In this document: positions 23,279 to 33,479 of the stretch, one piece after another
Numbering within the stretch: position 1 is the first letter of the stretch
Layout of the letters: every line of letters begins with the position of its first letter
Assembly (NCBI RefSeq): GCF_033568475.1
Contig: NC_133120.1
Span: 85,888,151 to 85,952,150 of the forward strand
Length of the DNA: 64,000 nucleotides
Direction of reading: 5' to 3'
DNA from: Henckelia pumila
Lineage: Eukaryota > Streptophyta > Magnoliopsida > Lamiales > Gesneriaceae
Notes under the pieces: model-generated
What the model saw: the letters and a program-made list of their open reading frames with translations, nothing else
Databases searched by the model: none
Told to the model about the DNA's origin: nothing
Program-made: the position numbers and the translations under genes

Positions 23279-24090
23279 TGTTAGGAATTCAAAATCTAAG
23301 TTTCGGTGTTTGAAAAATTACTTAAGTCATCAATTGAAGAAGCAGATCAAAGGAGATCAATTGAAGAAGCAGATCAATTGACGAAGCAGAAGAAAGAGAA
23401 GCAAGGATCAGATCAATTGAAGATTAGCTCAACAACCAAAAAGCTTTTGTGCTAAAAGACAAAAGGCATTAAATGAAGATTTGAACGTTACTAACAAAGA
23501 ACCAGGAAGTCAAGATCTGAGAGCAAATTAAGAATACTTGTTGGACACCTTAACAGATACTTTCTGGAGGCTATAAATACAAGAGACAAGCAAGAAAAGA
23601 AAGAGAGAGCTACAGAAAGAGAAGAGAATACACGATCAGAAATATCGAGTTGTAAGATTATATCAGATCAGTTGAGTGTTCTGTAAAACACTACCTTTGT
23701 AACAAGAAACAGTCAAGGGCTGTGTTCTTGAGTGTCTAGGAGTTCTGAGATAGGGAGAGGTGTAAGTCCAATCTTGGATCGGATCTGTGCAAATTGTTTA
23801 TATAAGATCAAAGTCTTCTAGAAGAGAGTGAATCCTTTCGAGGTGGAAGAAGGGGTGACGTAGGAGATTGAGCTCCGAACATCCAGAAACAAGTCTTTGT
23901 GTTATTTCTTATCTATCAAACACATTCACTCACCTCACAAATTCAACCAAGCCATTTGATCTGTGTTCGATCTGTTAGTCAATCTCTTCCGCACTGATTG
24001 ATTAACATAGACACACGAGAAATACAAGAGTTCATTTACTAACCCATCTGAACTCCATATAACTAAGAAAGGCATTTTTCGATCCTAACA
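23279..24090 (+). repeat. 5' LTR of the GAG-only element
   Basis: 812 bp with a TATAAATA motif near 23573. A near-identical partner lies at 26499. Confidence 0.9.
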
Positions 24091-24135
24091 AGTGGTATCA
24101 GAGCGAGGTTCTTTCTCGTCTCTGAACATATTCAA

Positions 24136-25428
24136 ATGGCCGCATTCAGTGATATTGCTAAAAGCTTCTGGTACACCACTATGGACAACTGCACTGCCAA
24201 AACTATTGAGACATGCTCCACTGCTAAGGATCTTTGGCAGCAGTTAATCAAGCTTGGAACAGATGAGGAGGCTGAGCAGATCAGGAGTCCAATGATTGAA
24301 GATCTTAAAGAACTCTGCTGCTCAGATAGTTCCAGATCAAATGATGAAGAGAGCACAAGTCAACCAATTCATTCATCTGACTTTCTCGAGCGTTGCTCAA
24401 CTGAACCAATCGCTTTTATTGAAGAATCTTGTTGTTCAGTGAGCACATCAAGTTCTGATGACAAAGATGAAGATAGCTGCCTCATGGCCAAAAGTGACCA
24501 ACCATCTATCAGCAATCAATCATCAGATCAACTCTTCTCCATTGAACAGGTATTTGATTTCAACTCAGATGAATTTACACAAGAAAATTTAGCAAATGCA
24601 TTACATGACATGAGTAATGAGTATCAACGACTGTGCTTAGCATTTGAGGAAGTTAAGGCCAAGCAAAATGATCTGTCGGACTGCTCAACTGAACCCAATT
24701 GGGAAACATCAGTTGAGAATATTAGTCTAGAAGCAGAGATTGCCAAGCTTAAGATTGAAAATGATAAGCTACTAGTGGAAAGTCAGCAGTTAAAGTCAGA
24801 AAACTTAAAACTTACTGAACTGATAACCACGTGGAATAAGTCATCTTTTTTGTTGACTGAGATGCAAGAGTCACAAAAGTATTTTGGAGACAAGACAGGT
24901 CTCGGCTTTGATGACAAGGACTGCAGATCAACTGAGAAAAGTACTCAATCCTGTCTGGACAAGAACACTTCAAATTATGTGAAATTTGTCAAGTCCAGCA
25001 CGATATATGAAAATATAGAACCTGATAATCATGTCAGTTCACCTATATCTCAACCAAAAACTCTTTACAATCGAGGATTGGGATATATGGAACCAGAGAG
25101 TTCTAACTCAAGCTGGATCAAGAAAAGACTAGTTCGGTCTGAATATGGTCAAACAAGACAAGACTCTATGAAGGTACAACATAGACCACCTTATTTCAAA
25201 AATAGATCCGTTCAAAAGAGATATTGGAGACCTAACTTGTACAATCAATCTAGACATACATATCCAATGCACAAACGACACAATGCATATCATATTTATC
25301 ATTCACATACACATCACCAGCACACACGACACAATATACAAACTTTATGGGATACTTTTAATGATCGACCTGTTAGATTAATCAAAGTTTGGGTTCTTAA
25401 AGGACTAATCCATCGAGGACCCACATAA
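24136..25428 (+). CDS. GAG-derived 430-residue protein of a non-autonomous LTR element
   Basis: A single uninterrupted frame starts 46 bp after the 5' LTR. Residues about 25-40 (CSTAKDLWQQL) match the conserved CSTAKE(M/L)W part of Copia GAG. An acidic, serine-rich stretch follows (about 55-120, with DKDEDSCLMAK), then DMSNEYQRLCLAFEEVK, a coiled-coil-like segment (about 197-235, LEAEIAKLKIENDKL), QESQKYFGDKTGLGFD, and a basic, histidine-rich tail (about 340-415). It ends with KVWVLKGLIHRGP, resembling the region just before the protease in SIRE-type polyproteins. The front half of normal GAG and the CCHC knuckle are missing, so this is an internally deleted GAG that stayed in frame. Whether it packages RNA is unknown. 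Confidence 0.65.
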   Translation: MAAFSDIAKSFWYTTMDNCTAKTIETCSTAKDLWQQLIKLGTDEEAEQIRSPMIEDLKELCCSDSSRSNDEESTSQPIHSSDFLERCSTEPIAFIEESCCSVSTSSSDDKDEDSCLMAKSDQPSISNQSSDQLFSIEQVFDFNSDEFTQENLANALHDMSNEYQRLCLAFEEVKAKQNDLSDCSTEPNWETSVENISLEAEIAKLKIENDKLLVESQQLKSENLKLTELITTWNKSSFLLTEMQESQKYFGDKTGLGFDDKDCRSTEKSTQSCLDKNTSNYVKFVKSSTIYENIEPDNHVSSPISQPKTLYNRGLGYMEPESSNSSWIKKRLVRSEYGQTRQDSMKVQHRPPYFKNRSVQKRYWRPNLYNQSRHTYPMHKRHNAYHIYHSHTHHQHTRHNIQTLWDTFNDRPVRLIKVWVLKGLIHRGPT

Positions 25429-26498
25429 GATATGGGTACCATAGCATATTTTTATTTGTATTTGCAGGTGACAAGTACTGAGAAGAATTGAGAAAGGAAT
25501 TACAGTACAGCAAGCTTCAGAAAATTACAGAGGATGCTAGAGAAAACTATATCCAATCTTCACCGTTCATAATGAAGTTTAAGATGTTTTTAAGCTGCTG
25601 TCCAAATTTCAGCTTAATCCGACGGCTAGATTGTGAGATATGATTTTTTGAAAATTATCGCAGCAGAAAAAGAAAGTAGCGCCCCTTGCTAGCGCGATAG
25701 CGCCCCTCAATAGCACGATAGCTAGCGCTCATAGCACTCCTTGGAAGCGCGATAGCACTTCAGTAATGCTCCTCCAAAGCGCGATAGCGCTGTTGCTATG
25801 AAAAGCATGCGAACCCGCACCAATCGTGGAGATTAGATGAAGAACTGTGAAAAATAAAAGCTCGATGGGATTTCATTTAAAAGAGATTTTGAAGATCACA
25901 AGAACACATCACACAACACAAAATCTGGAGAGAAATGCAACAGATTAAGGGGGAATGAAGATTCTCTCTGGCATCTTAATTAAATAAGAAAGCAGATCAG
26001 TCGAGAAGAAGAAGGAAGAACAGAAGAACTGAGCAAAGCAGATCAATAGACGCAAAAGGAGCCAGATCAACTTGGCGGTAACATATCAACTTGAAGATAC
26101 AGAGCAAGAGATAAGAATCCAGATAAGTTGGAGCAGATCTGATCAGACGAAACATACCAGACCAGATCAAAAATCAATCAAACCAGAATAGATCAGATCG
26201 AATCATAAACGAGCCAAATCAATTGGAATGATGAAGATCAACTAAGAGACTAGATCAATTGAACCAGATCATATCAGTTAAAGCTCAGACATGACCAGAT
26301 CAGTCAACCAGATCAGACAAGCTAGCAATTTGAACAATTCATTTGACATCACCTTTTATGGGGGAACAGATTCAGAGAAGTGAGAGAAGATCAAAGAACA
26401 ACTAAAAAGGAAAAGATCATCAGTTGATGCGATTGTCAAAAAGAGGGAAAATGACAGATAAATTGCTTACCTTTATCAAACACCAAAAAGGGGAAAAT

Positions 26499-27309
26499 TG
26501 TAGGAATTCAAGATTTAAGTTTCGGTGTTTGAAAAATTACTTAAGTCATCAATTGAAGAAGCAGATCAAAGGAGATCAATTGAAGAAGCAGATCAATTGA
26601 CGAAGCAGAAGAAAGAGAAGCAAGGATCAGATCAATTGAAGATTAGCTCAACAACCAAAAAGCTTTTGTGCTAAAAGACAAAAGGCATTAAATGAAGATT
26701 TGAACGTTACTAACAAAGAACCAGGAAGTCAAGATCTGAGAGCAAATTAAGAATACTTGTTGGACACCTTAACAGATACTTTCTGGAGGCTATAAATACA
26801 AGAGACAAGCAAGAAAAGAAAGAGAGAGCTACAGAAAGAGAAGAGAATACACGATCAGAAATATCGAGTTGTAAGATAATATCAGATCAGTTGAGTGTTC
26901 TGTAAAACACTACCTTTGTAACAAGAAACAGTCAAGGGCTGTGTTCTTGAGTGTCTAGGAGTTCTGAGATAGGTAGAGGTGTAAGTCCAATCTTGGATCG
27001 GATCTGTGCAAATTGTTTATATAAGATCAAAGTCTTCTAGAAGAGAGTGAATCCTTTCGAGGTGGAAGAAGGGGTGACGTAGGAGATTGAGCTCCGAACA
27101 TCCAGAAACAAGTCTTTGTGTTATTTCTTATCTGTCAAACACATTCACTCACCTCACGAATTCAACCAAGCCATTTGATCTGTGTTCGATCTGTTAGTCA
27201 ATCTCTTCCGCACTGATTGATTAACATAGACACACGAGAAAGACAAGAGTTCATTTACTAACCCATCTGAACTCCATATAACTAAGAAAGGCATTTTTCG
27301 ATCCTAACA
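26499..27309 (+). repeat. 3' LTR of the GAG-only element
   Basis: 811 bp; lacks one T near its start relative to the 5' LTR and has about seven substitutions. Confidence 0.9.
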
Positions 27310-27684
27310 ATTTGTAAAACAAGTAATTAGAAATAAATTAGAACATATATTACAAAATGAATATTTTATTTATAAATTTGATTAACATATCTCACTTATT
27401 AGCAAATACATACTAAATCATATCGATTCAGAGCAACATACATAAAAGAAAATAAAACAAATGCATGGTACCAAAAATGTCATACTTGCTCAATATTAAT
27501 CAACCAAATAATTGAAATTCGAGTTAATAATTGCATAAGAATCAATATCAATATTGTGCCAAAATAAAACTATATTAAAATTTAAACATTATATCTATAG
27601 GCTAACATGAGTTATTGATAATGTATTATTTTAAACTGTTATAATGATGACTGTAAATTGAAACTGTAAACTTTTAGTAAAATG

Positions 27685-27800
27685 ACAAGCGATCGGTCAT
27701 ACAATTGATATCAAAGCTAAGGTCATGTGTTCGATTCTCATTGATTACAAGAAGTGCAATGAAGATTGTTGAGTGCAATAATTGCCCTTGCTGTGTAAAA
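27685..27800 (+). repeat. tRNA-derived SINE-like segment
   Basis: ATTGATATCAAAGCTAAGG (box A-like) followed after a short gap by GTGTTCGATTCTC (box B-like) gives the polymerase III promoter order of a tRNA-related SINE. It lies inside the Helitron. The 3' end is not clear and no flanking duplication was identified. Confidence 0.35.
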
Positions 27801-28928
27801 CAATCAAACCATGACGCTTGATTGTTGTGCGGTTTAAAAAAATTAAGTTGCATTATTACCGCCAGTTATAACTTTTGGTAAAGTAGCAAACTTTCGGTCC
27901 TCTATATTATTACAAATTATTAATAAAATCTTCTTTATTTATAGGACAACATCACTTCAAAATAATACAAAATTTTAAAGGCACTAAATTAAAAAGAATA
28001 TACATTTATTCTCAAAATGGATAAGACGGTAGAAATACAAGATGAAATGTTAACATTTTTAATAAAAAAACATTCAAAATTCAAGTTAAAATTTAGCAAA
28101 AAAAAATTATTGCAATAGTGGATTTCGAACAACTTAACATTAAATTAAAAATAAAAAAACGTCCAATAACACTTTGATTATTAACGATATTGACTTACAA
28201 GTAATAGAAGATAATAACACAAGAATGAAGGTTGGAAACAATGAAATTATTTATACTCTTGCAAAGAATTTTTTCAGCATAATCCAACAAAAGAATCAAA
28301 AAATAAAAATAATTGATAGTAAAAATATTACAAAAATTATTATCTAAGATGATGAGAAAATTAATTTTTTTATAAATGGACTGCAAACAAAAAATCGTGA
28401 AAGAAAATTTTTTTTTATGTAAACAAGAAAAGACGTTGTAATTTAATTTAAAATTTAGAATGCATTATTTGTATTATTATTATTTTTTCAAAACCAGTAG
28501 TTGTAAAATAATTTTTAAAAACTATATATTATTTGATATATTTTTTCTTAAATTTTATTTATTAAATATGTCACGACATCAAATTATATATTTTTTTCTT
28601 TTTTAAAAAAATTATATATTTTCCTTAATGTCTAATTTATACAAAATTATAGTATTTGTTACAACTATTATTTACAATAACGTCTATAAATTCAATTAGA
28701 CTTGTAACATATAAAATCTTTCGACAAAGATTCTTCGCACTCATTTTATAATACATGTTGTAAATATCATATTACATTGAATTTAAGATTTACTAAATAT
28801 CACGAAAATTATTAACTAACTGCATATTTATCTCTTCTCATCTCAACTCAGTTATTTAACATCATTTATCGATAATAGAAAACATTCCCACGTGCAACGC
28901 ACGTCACTTTTACTAGTTTAAAAAAAAA

Positions 28929-29043
28929 GTTGATATTTACGCTCCATTTTTTGTTATTTACATTCCATTTGTGAATAAATTTGCACTACATTCTACATAT
29001 GAAGTGAAGTGTAGGTAACACAAAATAAAATGTAAATATCAAC
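28929..29043. repeat. Short foldback element
   Basis: GTTGATATTTAC at the left is mirrored by GTAAATATCAAC at the right, with further complementarity inward, forming a hairpin of about 115 bp. It lies in the hAT-like element just right of the Helitron. Confidence 0.55.
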
Positions 29044-29861
29044 TCTCATTTAAAAAATCAAATATAATCAAGCTATATGAAATTATATTCATATTTTGTG
29101 AATATAATTATGAAATTATGAAGAAAAAAAATCATATTGAACCACCAAAACTCACAATTTAAGAGATAATTTAATTTAGAAGCAGTTAATTTAGCCAATC
29201 AACTATAAATTAAATAAAAATTCCAAATTTCAAAATTAAGTTTTGAAATTCATAATTTCAATCCATAAATTTTCAACCATGACATGAAATTAATTATAAA
29301 TATTAAAATCTAACATTAAATCAAAATTAAATTAAACGATTCATAATCCAAATTTTAACGCAAACAGAGGCCGAGAAGAAATTGATCGAACATCAAGCTA
29401 TAAAACTCAAGGCTAAAAAAGTCAATGATCAAGGAAAGGCAATGGAATGTGTCGACGAAAAAAAACGCCAAACTGAGATGTGATGAACGAAGCGAAGATT
29501 GACATATCAGTTTAGGTGATAACTTTGTTGTTGATGATGCATAAATATTCTTCGATTTTTTAATAACTATTATAATATAATAACAATTAATTGAACAACA
29601 TAATAAATAATATTTATAATATATATAATAAATTTTTTAAATAAATTTGGGGGCCCACCTGGGCATGGGCCCTGCCCGCCCTGGGGCAGGGCCGCCCCTG
29701 CTTTTCGTTAATAAAATTCACAAAATTTCAAATTTTTGTTAACGAAAAAAGCTGAGAAGTACTTCTAAAAAGCTCTCCCAAACACTACCTTAGTGTTTTA
29801 TAAGTGAAGAAAATTTAAAACATGTGTTTGGACAAGTTTTTATAAATTTGTTTTTGAAAAA

Positions 29862-30786
29862 TTTAGTTTTGGTGTTTACAAATTACAAAGTTTAATAGAA
29901 GACAAAACTAATCAAGAAACTCCAAAGCGCTAAACTGATATATGAAGCTAAACTACTTCACGCTCAATCACCGCACTCAACTGGTCAAAGACGCTAAACT
30001 TATTTCATCATTTTACACTCGCTAAACCAACTTCATCAGTTTACCTCTCACCACTAGTCTACTACCGTGCCTTTTATGGATAAGTTCTTCCGTACCCTGA
30101 CATACTCTGCAGAAGGTAGTGCCGCGATGCAAAGGGCAATTTCGGTTCCAGAATTTGTTGTTGATAGTGACAAATCCAACGAGAAAAATTCAAAACTCTA
30201 TGTGAAGATTCAATTTGAATTTATGACCGTTAAAAATCCAAGGGTATAAATAGAGATCTTGATCAATCAAAGGACCGCTCTTACGATCTGCGATTTTTTC
30301 CATTTTATGAGAATATTCAAAGTTCTATACGCTCAAGATTTGATCGAGGAATTCAAAGCACAAACGCTGAAGTATTATTCTGATCATTGAAGGATCATTT
30401 TTGTGCTAAGGATTTCGAGTTGTATTCATCTGTATTCTATCATCAGTCTAGGACTGAAACTAAAGTGTTGTACTAGGAGTTCTTGTTTAGGCAGTGTTAA
30501 GTCCTAAACTGGATCGGGTTTTGCAAAGTGCTTGTAAAATTCAAAGTCTTATAGCGATATCCTTTCGAGGCGGAAGAAGGGGTGACGTAAGAGTATTTGA
30601 AATCTCCGAACATCCATAAACATTTGCTTGCGTTATTTCAGTTTACCCTACATCTTTGCATAACCTAAACTGATAACCTTTTATTGTTCAAATCTGTAAT
30701 TTGACATATTTTCGCACATACTTTTGTTTGTCAAATTACATCAGACATTAAAATAAGTCTAGAATTCAGTCTGATCCTGTCATATT
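29862..30786 (+). mobile_element. Probable solo LTR of a SIRE-related Copia element
   Basis: The piece interrupts the right arm: flanks near 29850 and 30790 are contiguous in the left arm (near 3490-3530). Its core, CCTTTCGAGGCGGAAGAAGG and GGGGTGACGTAAGAG, matches the LTRs at 23279 and 26499, but the whole is much more diverged. No internal region is present. The exact boundaries and target duplication are unclear. Confidence 0.6.
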
Positions 30787-31215
30787 TCAATAAATGTTCT
30801 CCAATTATAATTTTTTAAAGAAAAAATGAGATGTGTTTTTTGATATTTTTAGAATTGAATATAATGATGATGAGAATCAAAGCATTTTTTTTTAATCGCA
30901 AAATATTTTTTATAAAATAGTGGTTCAAATCGCATATTTATTTTCAAAACAAATTTCATAACATCTTATTTAAAAAAATTTAAAAACACTTTAACATGTT
31001 CAAACGGAACATAATTATTATAAAATAAATCGTTGGAGGTATCCCTCCGATCCCTTGCAAATATGAGATTTAGAGGTTCGATCCACTGTTTTAATTGAGT
31101 TGAAACATATATTTAGATTTTTTTTAGGATTCGTACGGGATTTTCAACATAATTATTATTATTATTAAATTTTTTTTGAAAGTGTCTTTTTTACGGTACC
31201 TTTTTTTTAAAGTTA

Positions 31216-32030
31216 GAGGGTGTTTGAAAGAGTTTATAAGCAAAACAACTTATAAGCTCATTAAATTTGTTTGGCAAATTTTTTGTCAAACAGCTTATTA
31301 GCTGTCAAAATAAGATGTTTGACAGCTTATAAGCTGTTTTTTTTAAAAATAAGGTCACCCCTACTTTTTTTTAAAAAAAATTGTATTTTGATATTTTAAT
31401 TTTTCATATTATCCTTATATATTTTATTAAATTCCAACCACGCCCTCTGTACATTTTTTGTACATAATTTATCAATTTTTTTTCTAAATTAAAATTAAAA
31501 ATATTTTTACTTTTTTAATATATTTTTAGCATTTATGAAAAATTTAAAACTATTTTTGTATGTGTATACTATTTAAATTACTTTCATAGTATTTTATCCT
31601 TTGTGATAATTTCCACAATAAAAAGATCTTATAATATCAAATGCATCAATATCTTAAAGTTGTTTAAAATAAGTTCATCCAAACACTTTAACAGCTTATT
31701 TTTAAAATAAGACCTGAGAACTTATAAGCTCCTAAAATTACGGGTGAATTTTCGGTATACCGTATCAAAAATATTGATATGAAAAAAAATTCATATCGGT
31801 ACCGATATCGAAATTTCGAAATTTTGGTATGGAAAAAATCCATATGGATACTGTAAAAATAACGAAAAAAATTCTATATACCAAAAAAATGTCTATATGT
31901 CTAAAACAAATTCGGTATGATATCCCGAAAAGTCGATATTTTGATTTGATATTTCAGCCCTACCTAAAATAGCTTATAAGCTCATAGAGATTATAAGTTA
32001 TTTTTAATAAGTGTAGCCTTAAACACTCTT
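31216..32030. mobile_element. Tourist-like element, 815 bp
   Basis: Left end GAGGGTGTTTGAAAG and right end CTTAAACACTCTT are imperfect inverted repeats; TTA flanks both (31213-31215 and 32031-32033). The ends are packed with CTTATAAGCT subterminal words. The left arm at about 2985-2990 is the matching uninterrupted site. A second small element with GAATTTTCGGTATACCG words (about 31740-31966) appears nested inside. Confidence 0.7.
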
Positions 32031-32364
32031 TTAATAATACTAGCCTTTAATACACACATGCAATCAATTAATAAATTTAGCCTTAACACTCTTTTAATAA
32101 TACTAGCCTTTAATACACATGCAATCAATCTTCCATGAGATCTACGATGTTGCTCTATCTGGCGAGAATAATTTATATGCCATAAAAAACTGTTGGTTTG
32201 ATGTCAAATCAACAATTGAACCGAAATAATTCTAAATTAAAAGTTAATATGACAAACTTAATAAATGATTTTGTATACCAAAAATATTATTTTTACACCT
32301 TCAAAAAATATTATTTTCCCAATCTATTTGAGTTTTATTTATTCTTGCTGAATTAATTACTTTA

Positions 32365-33136
32365 GGCTGCATTTGCAATAAATGATTGGATTGTATAGAT
32401 AAAGTATATCGTTATTATTAAAGTAATTAAATAGGATTTAGAATAATGATTGATAAAAAATCATATGTTTACTTTGATTGATTTTGATTAAAAATGATAT
32501 TAAAATTAAATTATGATTCCAAATTTATCCCTTTGATAATTATAGTTGGAAAATATTACTTTTACATTTTTATATTATATATATTTAATTATTTTTCAAA
32601 TAATTTATGATTAAAATATTTGATAATGCCCTTAATTTTTTTTAAATAATGATTTTAATTCAAAATAAATACATATATAATTTTTTAAAAGTGCTTACTG
32701 CTTTTTATTATATAATATACATTTTCGCAAATATAAGATCATAAATTTTTAGTTAATTAGTAATTAGTAATAATTATTTAAAAATTTTATATTTAATTGT
32801 GTTATTGTTTTATTTTCTTGTAATTTTTATAAAAAAATTCATGTGAATATTTCTTTTCATACTTCAAGAATTATAAATGTAAAAATTTTAATGTGGATAA
32901 ATGTTAATGTAAATAGGATTTTATAATGATAGGTGAAAAAGATAATTATGGTAGCTTGAGTTAAATTGGAAGGATGGATAAACAATCACACCAATTAAAA
33001 GGGATTAAAAATCATTCTCAAATAATATTTATAACGGGCTTATGCATTTATTATGATTGGTAAAATTTATAGTAAACACTTGATGGAGTATGATAATTAA
33101 TCAATCTAACTCTAATCAAGTTAAGTAAACGCAACC
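32365..33136. mobile_element. Tourist-like element, 772 bp
   Basis: Left end GGCTGCATTTGC and right end GTAAACGCAACC are inverted repeats; TTA flanks both (32362-32364 and 33137-33139). The mirror left-arm site near 2698-2706 (TTCTAAAGTAATTAA) is the clean empty site with one TTA-equivalent. No coding region. Confidence 0.8.
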
Positions 33137-33479
33137 TTAGAATAAGCTTTTATGACATAAATATAAACGGTGTGGATTATTGAAAGATTCCAAGAGAAAA
33201 ATCAATTCTCAAAAAAAGAAAAGAAAAGAAAAGAAAATTCAATCACACGTGCCATATTTTTCAAATAGTACAGTAATATGGTTGAAAAGCGTGCAAGCCC
33301 TCACCGAATAGACCATGTTTGACTTTTAAACACGTCCGAATAATTATTAAACAGTTTTTAAAAAAATTAATAATGATTTTTTTTGTGAAAATAATGAATT
33401 ATTAAATGACACTGAATTTGAAACCCTAGTAAAAAGTGGCCTATTTATTTTGTCTGAGTCTGAAAACCCTAGCTAATAT

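Larger units (their letters stand above)
23279..27309 (+). mobile_element. Non-autonomous LTR retrotransposon with a GAG-type ORF (TR-GAG-like, SIRE-related)
   Basis: LTRs 23279-24090 (812 bp) and 26499-27309 (811 bp) start TGTTAGGAATTC or TGTAGGAATTC and end GATCCTAACA. ATTTG flanks both sides (23274-23278, 27310-27314), an exact 5-bp target duplication. A tRNA-iMet type primer site TGGTATCAGAGC starts at 24092, and the polypurine run AAAAAGGGGAAAAT ends at 26498. I count about eight differences between the LTRs (about 1%), so insertion is recent. The 2.4-kb interior has one long ORF and no protease, RT or integrase, so mobility would depend on a partner element. The ORF words and the LTR motif GGTGGAAGAAGGGGTGACG link it to SIRE/Maximus-type Copia. 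Confidence 0.9.
20935..28917 (+). mobile_element. Helitron, non-autonomous
   Basis: The 5' end is TCTATATCTATA preceded by A; the 3' end is CTAGT (28913-28917) followed by T, matching Helitron insertion between A and T. A hairpin ACGTGC-AAC-GCACGT (28890-28904) lies 8 nt before CTAGT, the expected subterminal structure. There is no inverted terminal repeat or target duplication, as expected. No Rep/helicase is visible. It carries an 854-bp tandem duplication, an SINE-like segment and the GAG-type LTR element. About 4 kb remain when the LTR element is removed. Confidence 0.8.
20871..29700. mobile_element. hAT-like non-autonomous transposon
   Basis: It starts CAGGGGCGGTCC and ends GGGCCGCCCCTG (inverted repeats). 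An exact 8-bp duplication CTTTTCGT lies at 20863-20870 and 29701-29708, the hAT signature. It sits inside the Tourist-like MITE. Apart from its nested Helitron it retains about 64 bp on the left and 780 bp on the right, with no transposase. Confidence 0.85.
20825..29789. mobile_element. Tourist-like (PIF/Harbinger) MITE, split by nested insertions
   Basis: The left end GGTAGTGTTTGGGAGA and right end TCTCCCAAACACTACC are perfect inverted repeats, and TTA flanks both (20822-20824 and 29790-29792), as in Tourist MITEs. Without the nested element it would be only about 127 bp. Around it the right arm follows the left arm: the sequence before 20822 and after 29792 matches contiguous left-arm DNA near 3550-3600, which marks the empty site. 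Confidence 0.85.
11993..33437 (-). repeat. Right arm of large inverted duplication
   Basis: Reverse complement of the left arm, expanded by insertions: Copia (13773-19591), Tourist/hAT/Helitron/LTR stack (20825-29789), probable solo LTR (about 29862-30786), and two Tourist-like elements (31216-32030 and 32365-33136). Between insertions the arm follows the left arm in order. A local duplication of a TTAATACACA...GCAATCAAT block lies near 32040-32130. Confidence 0.85.

Noticed and set aside
27685..27800. A functional tRNA gene
   Set aside because: Box A and B-like words are present, but no cloverleaf or anticodon arm could be formed; SINE-like remnant is the better reading.
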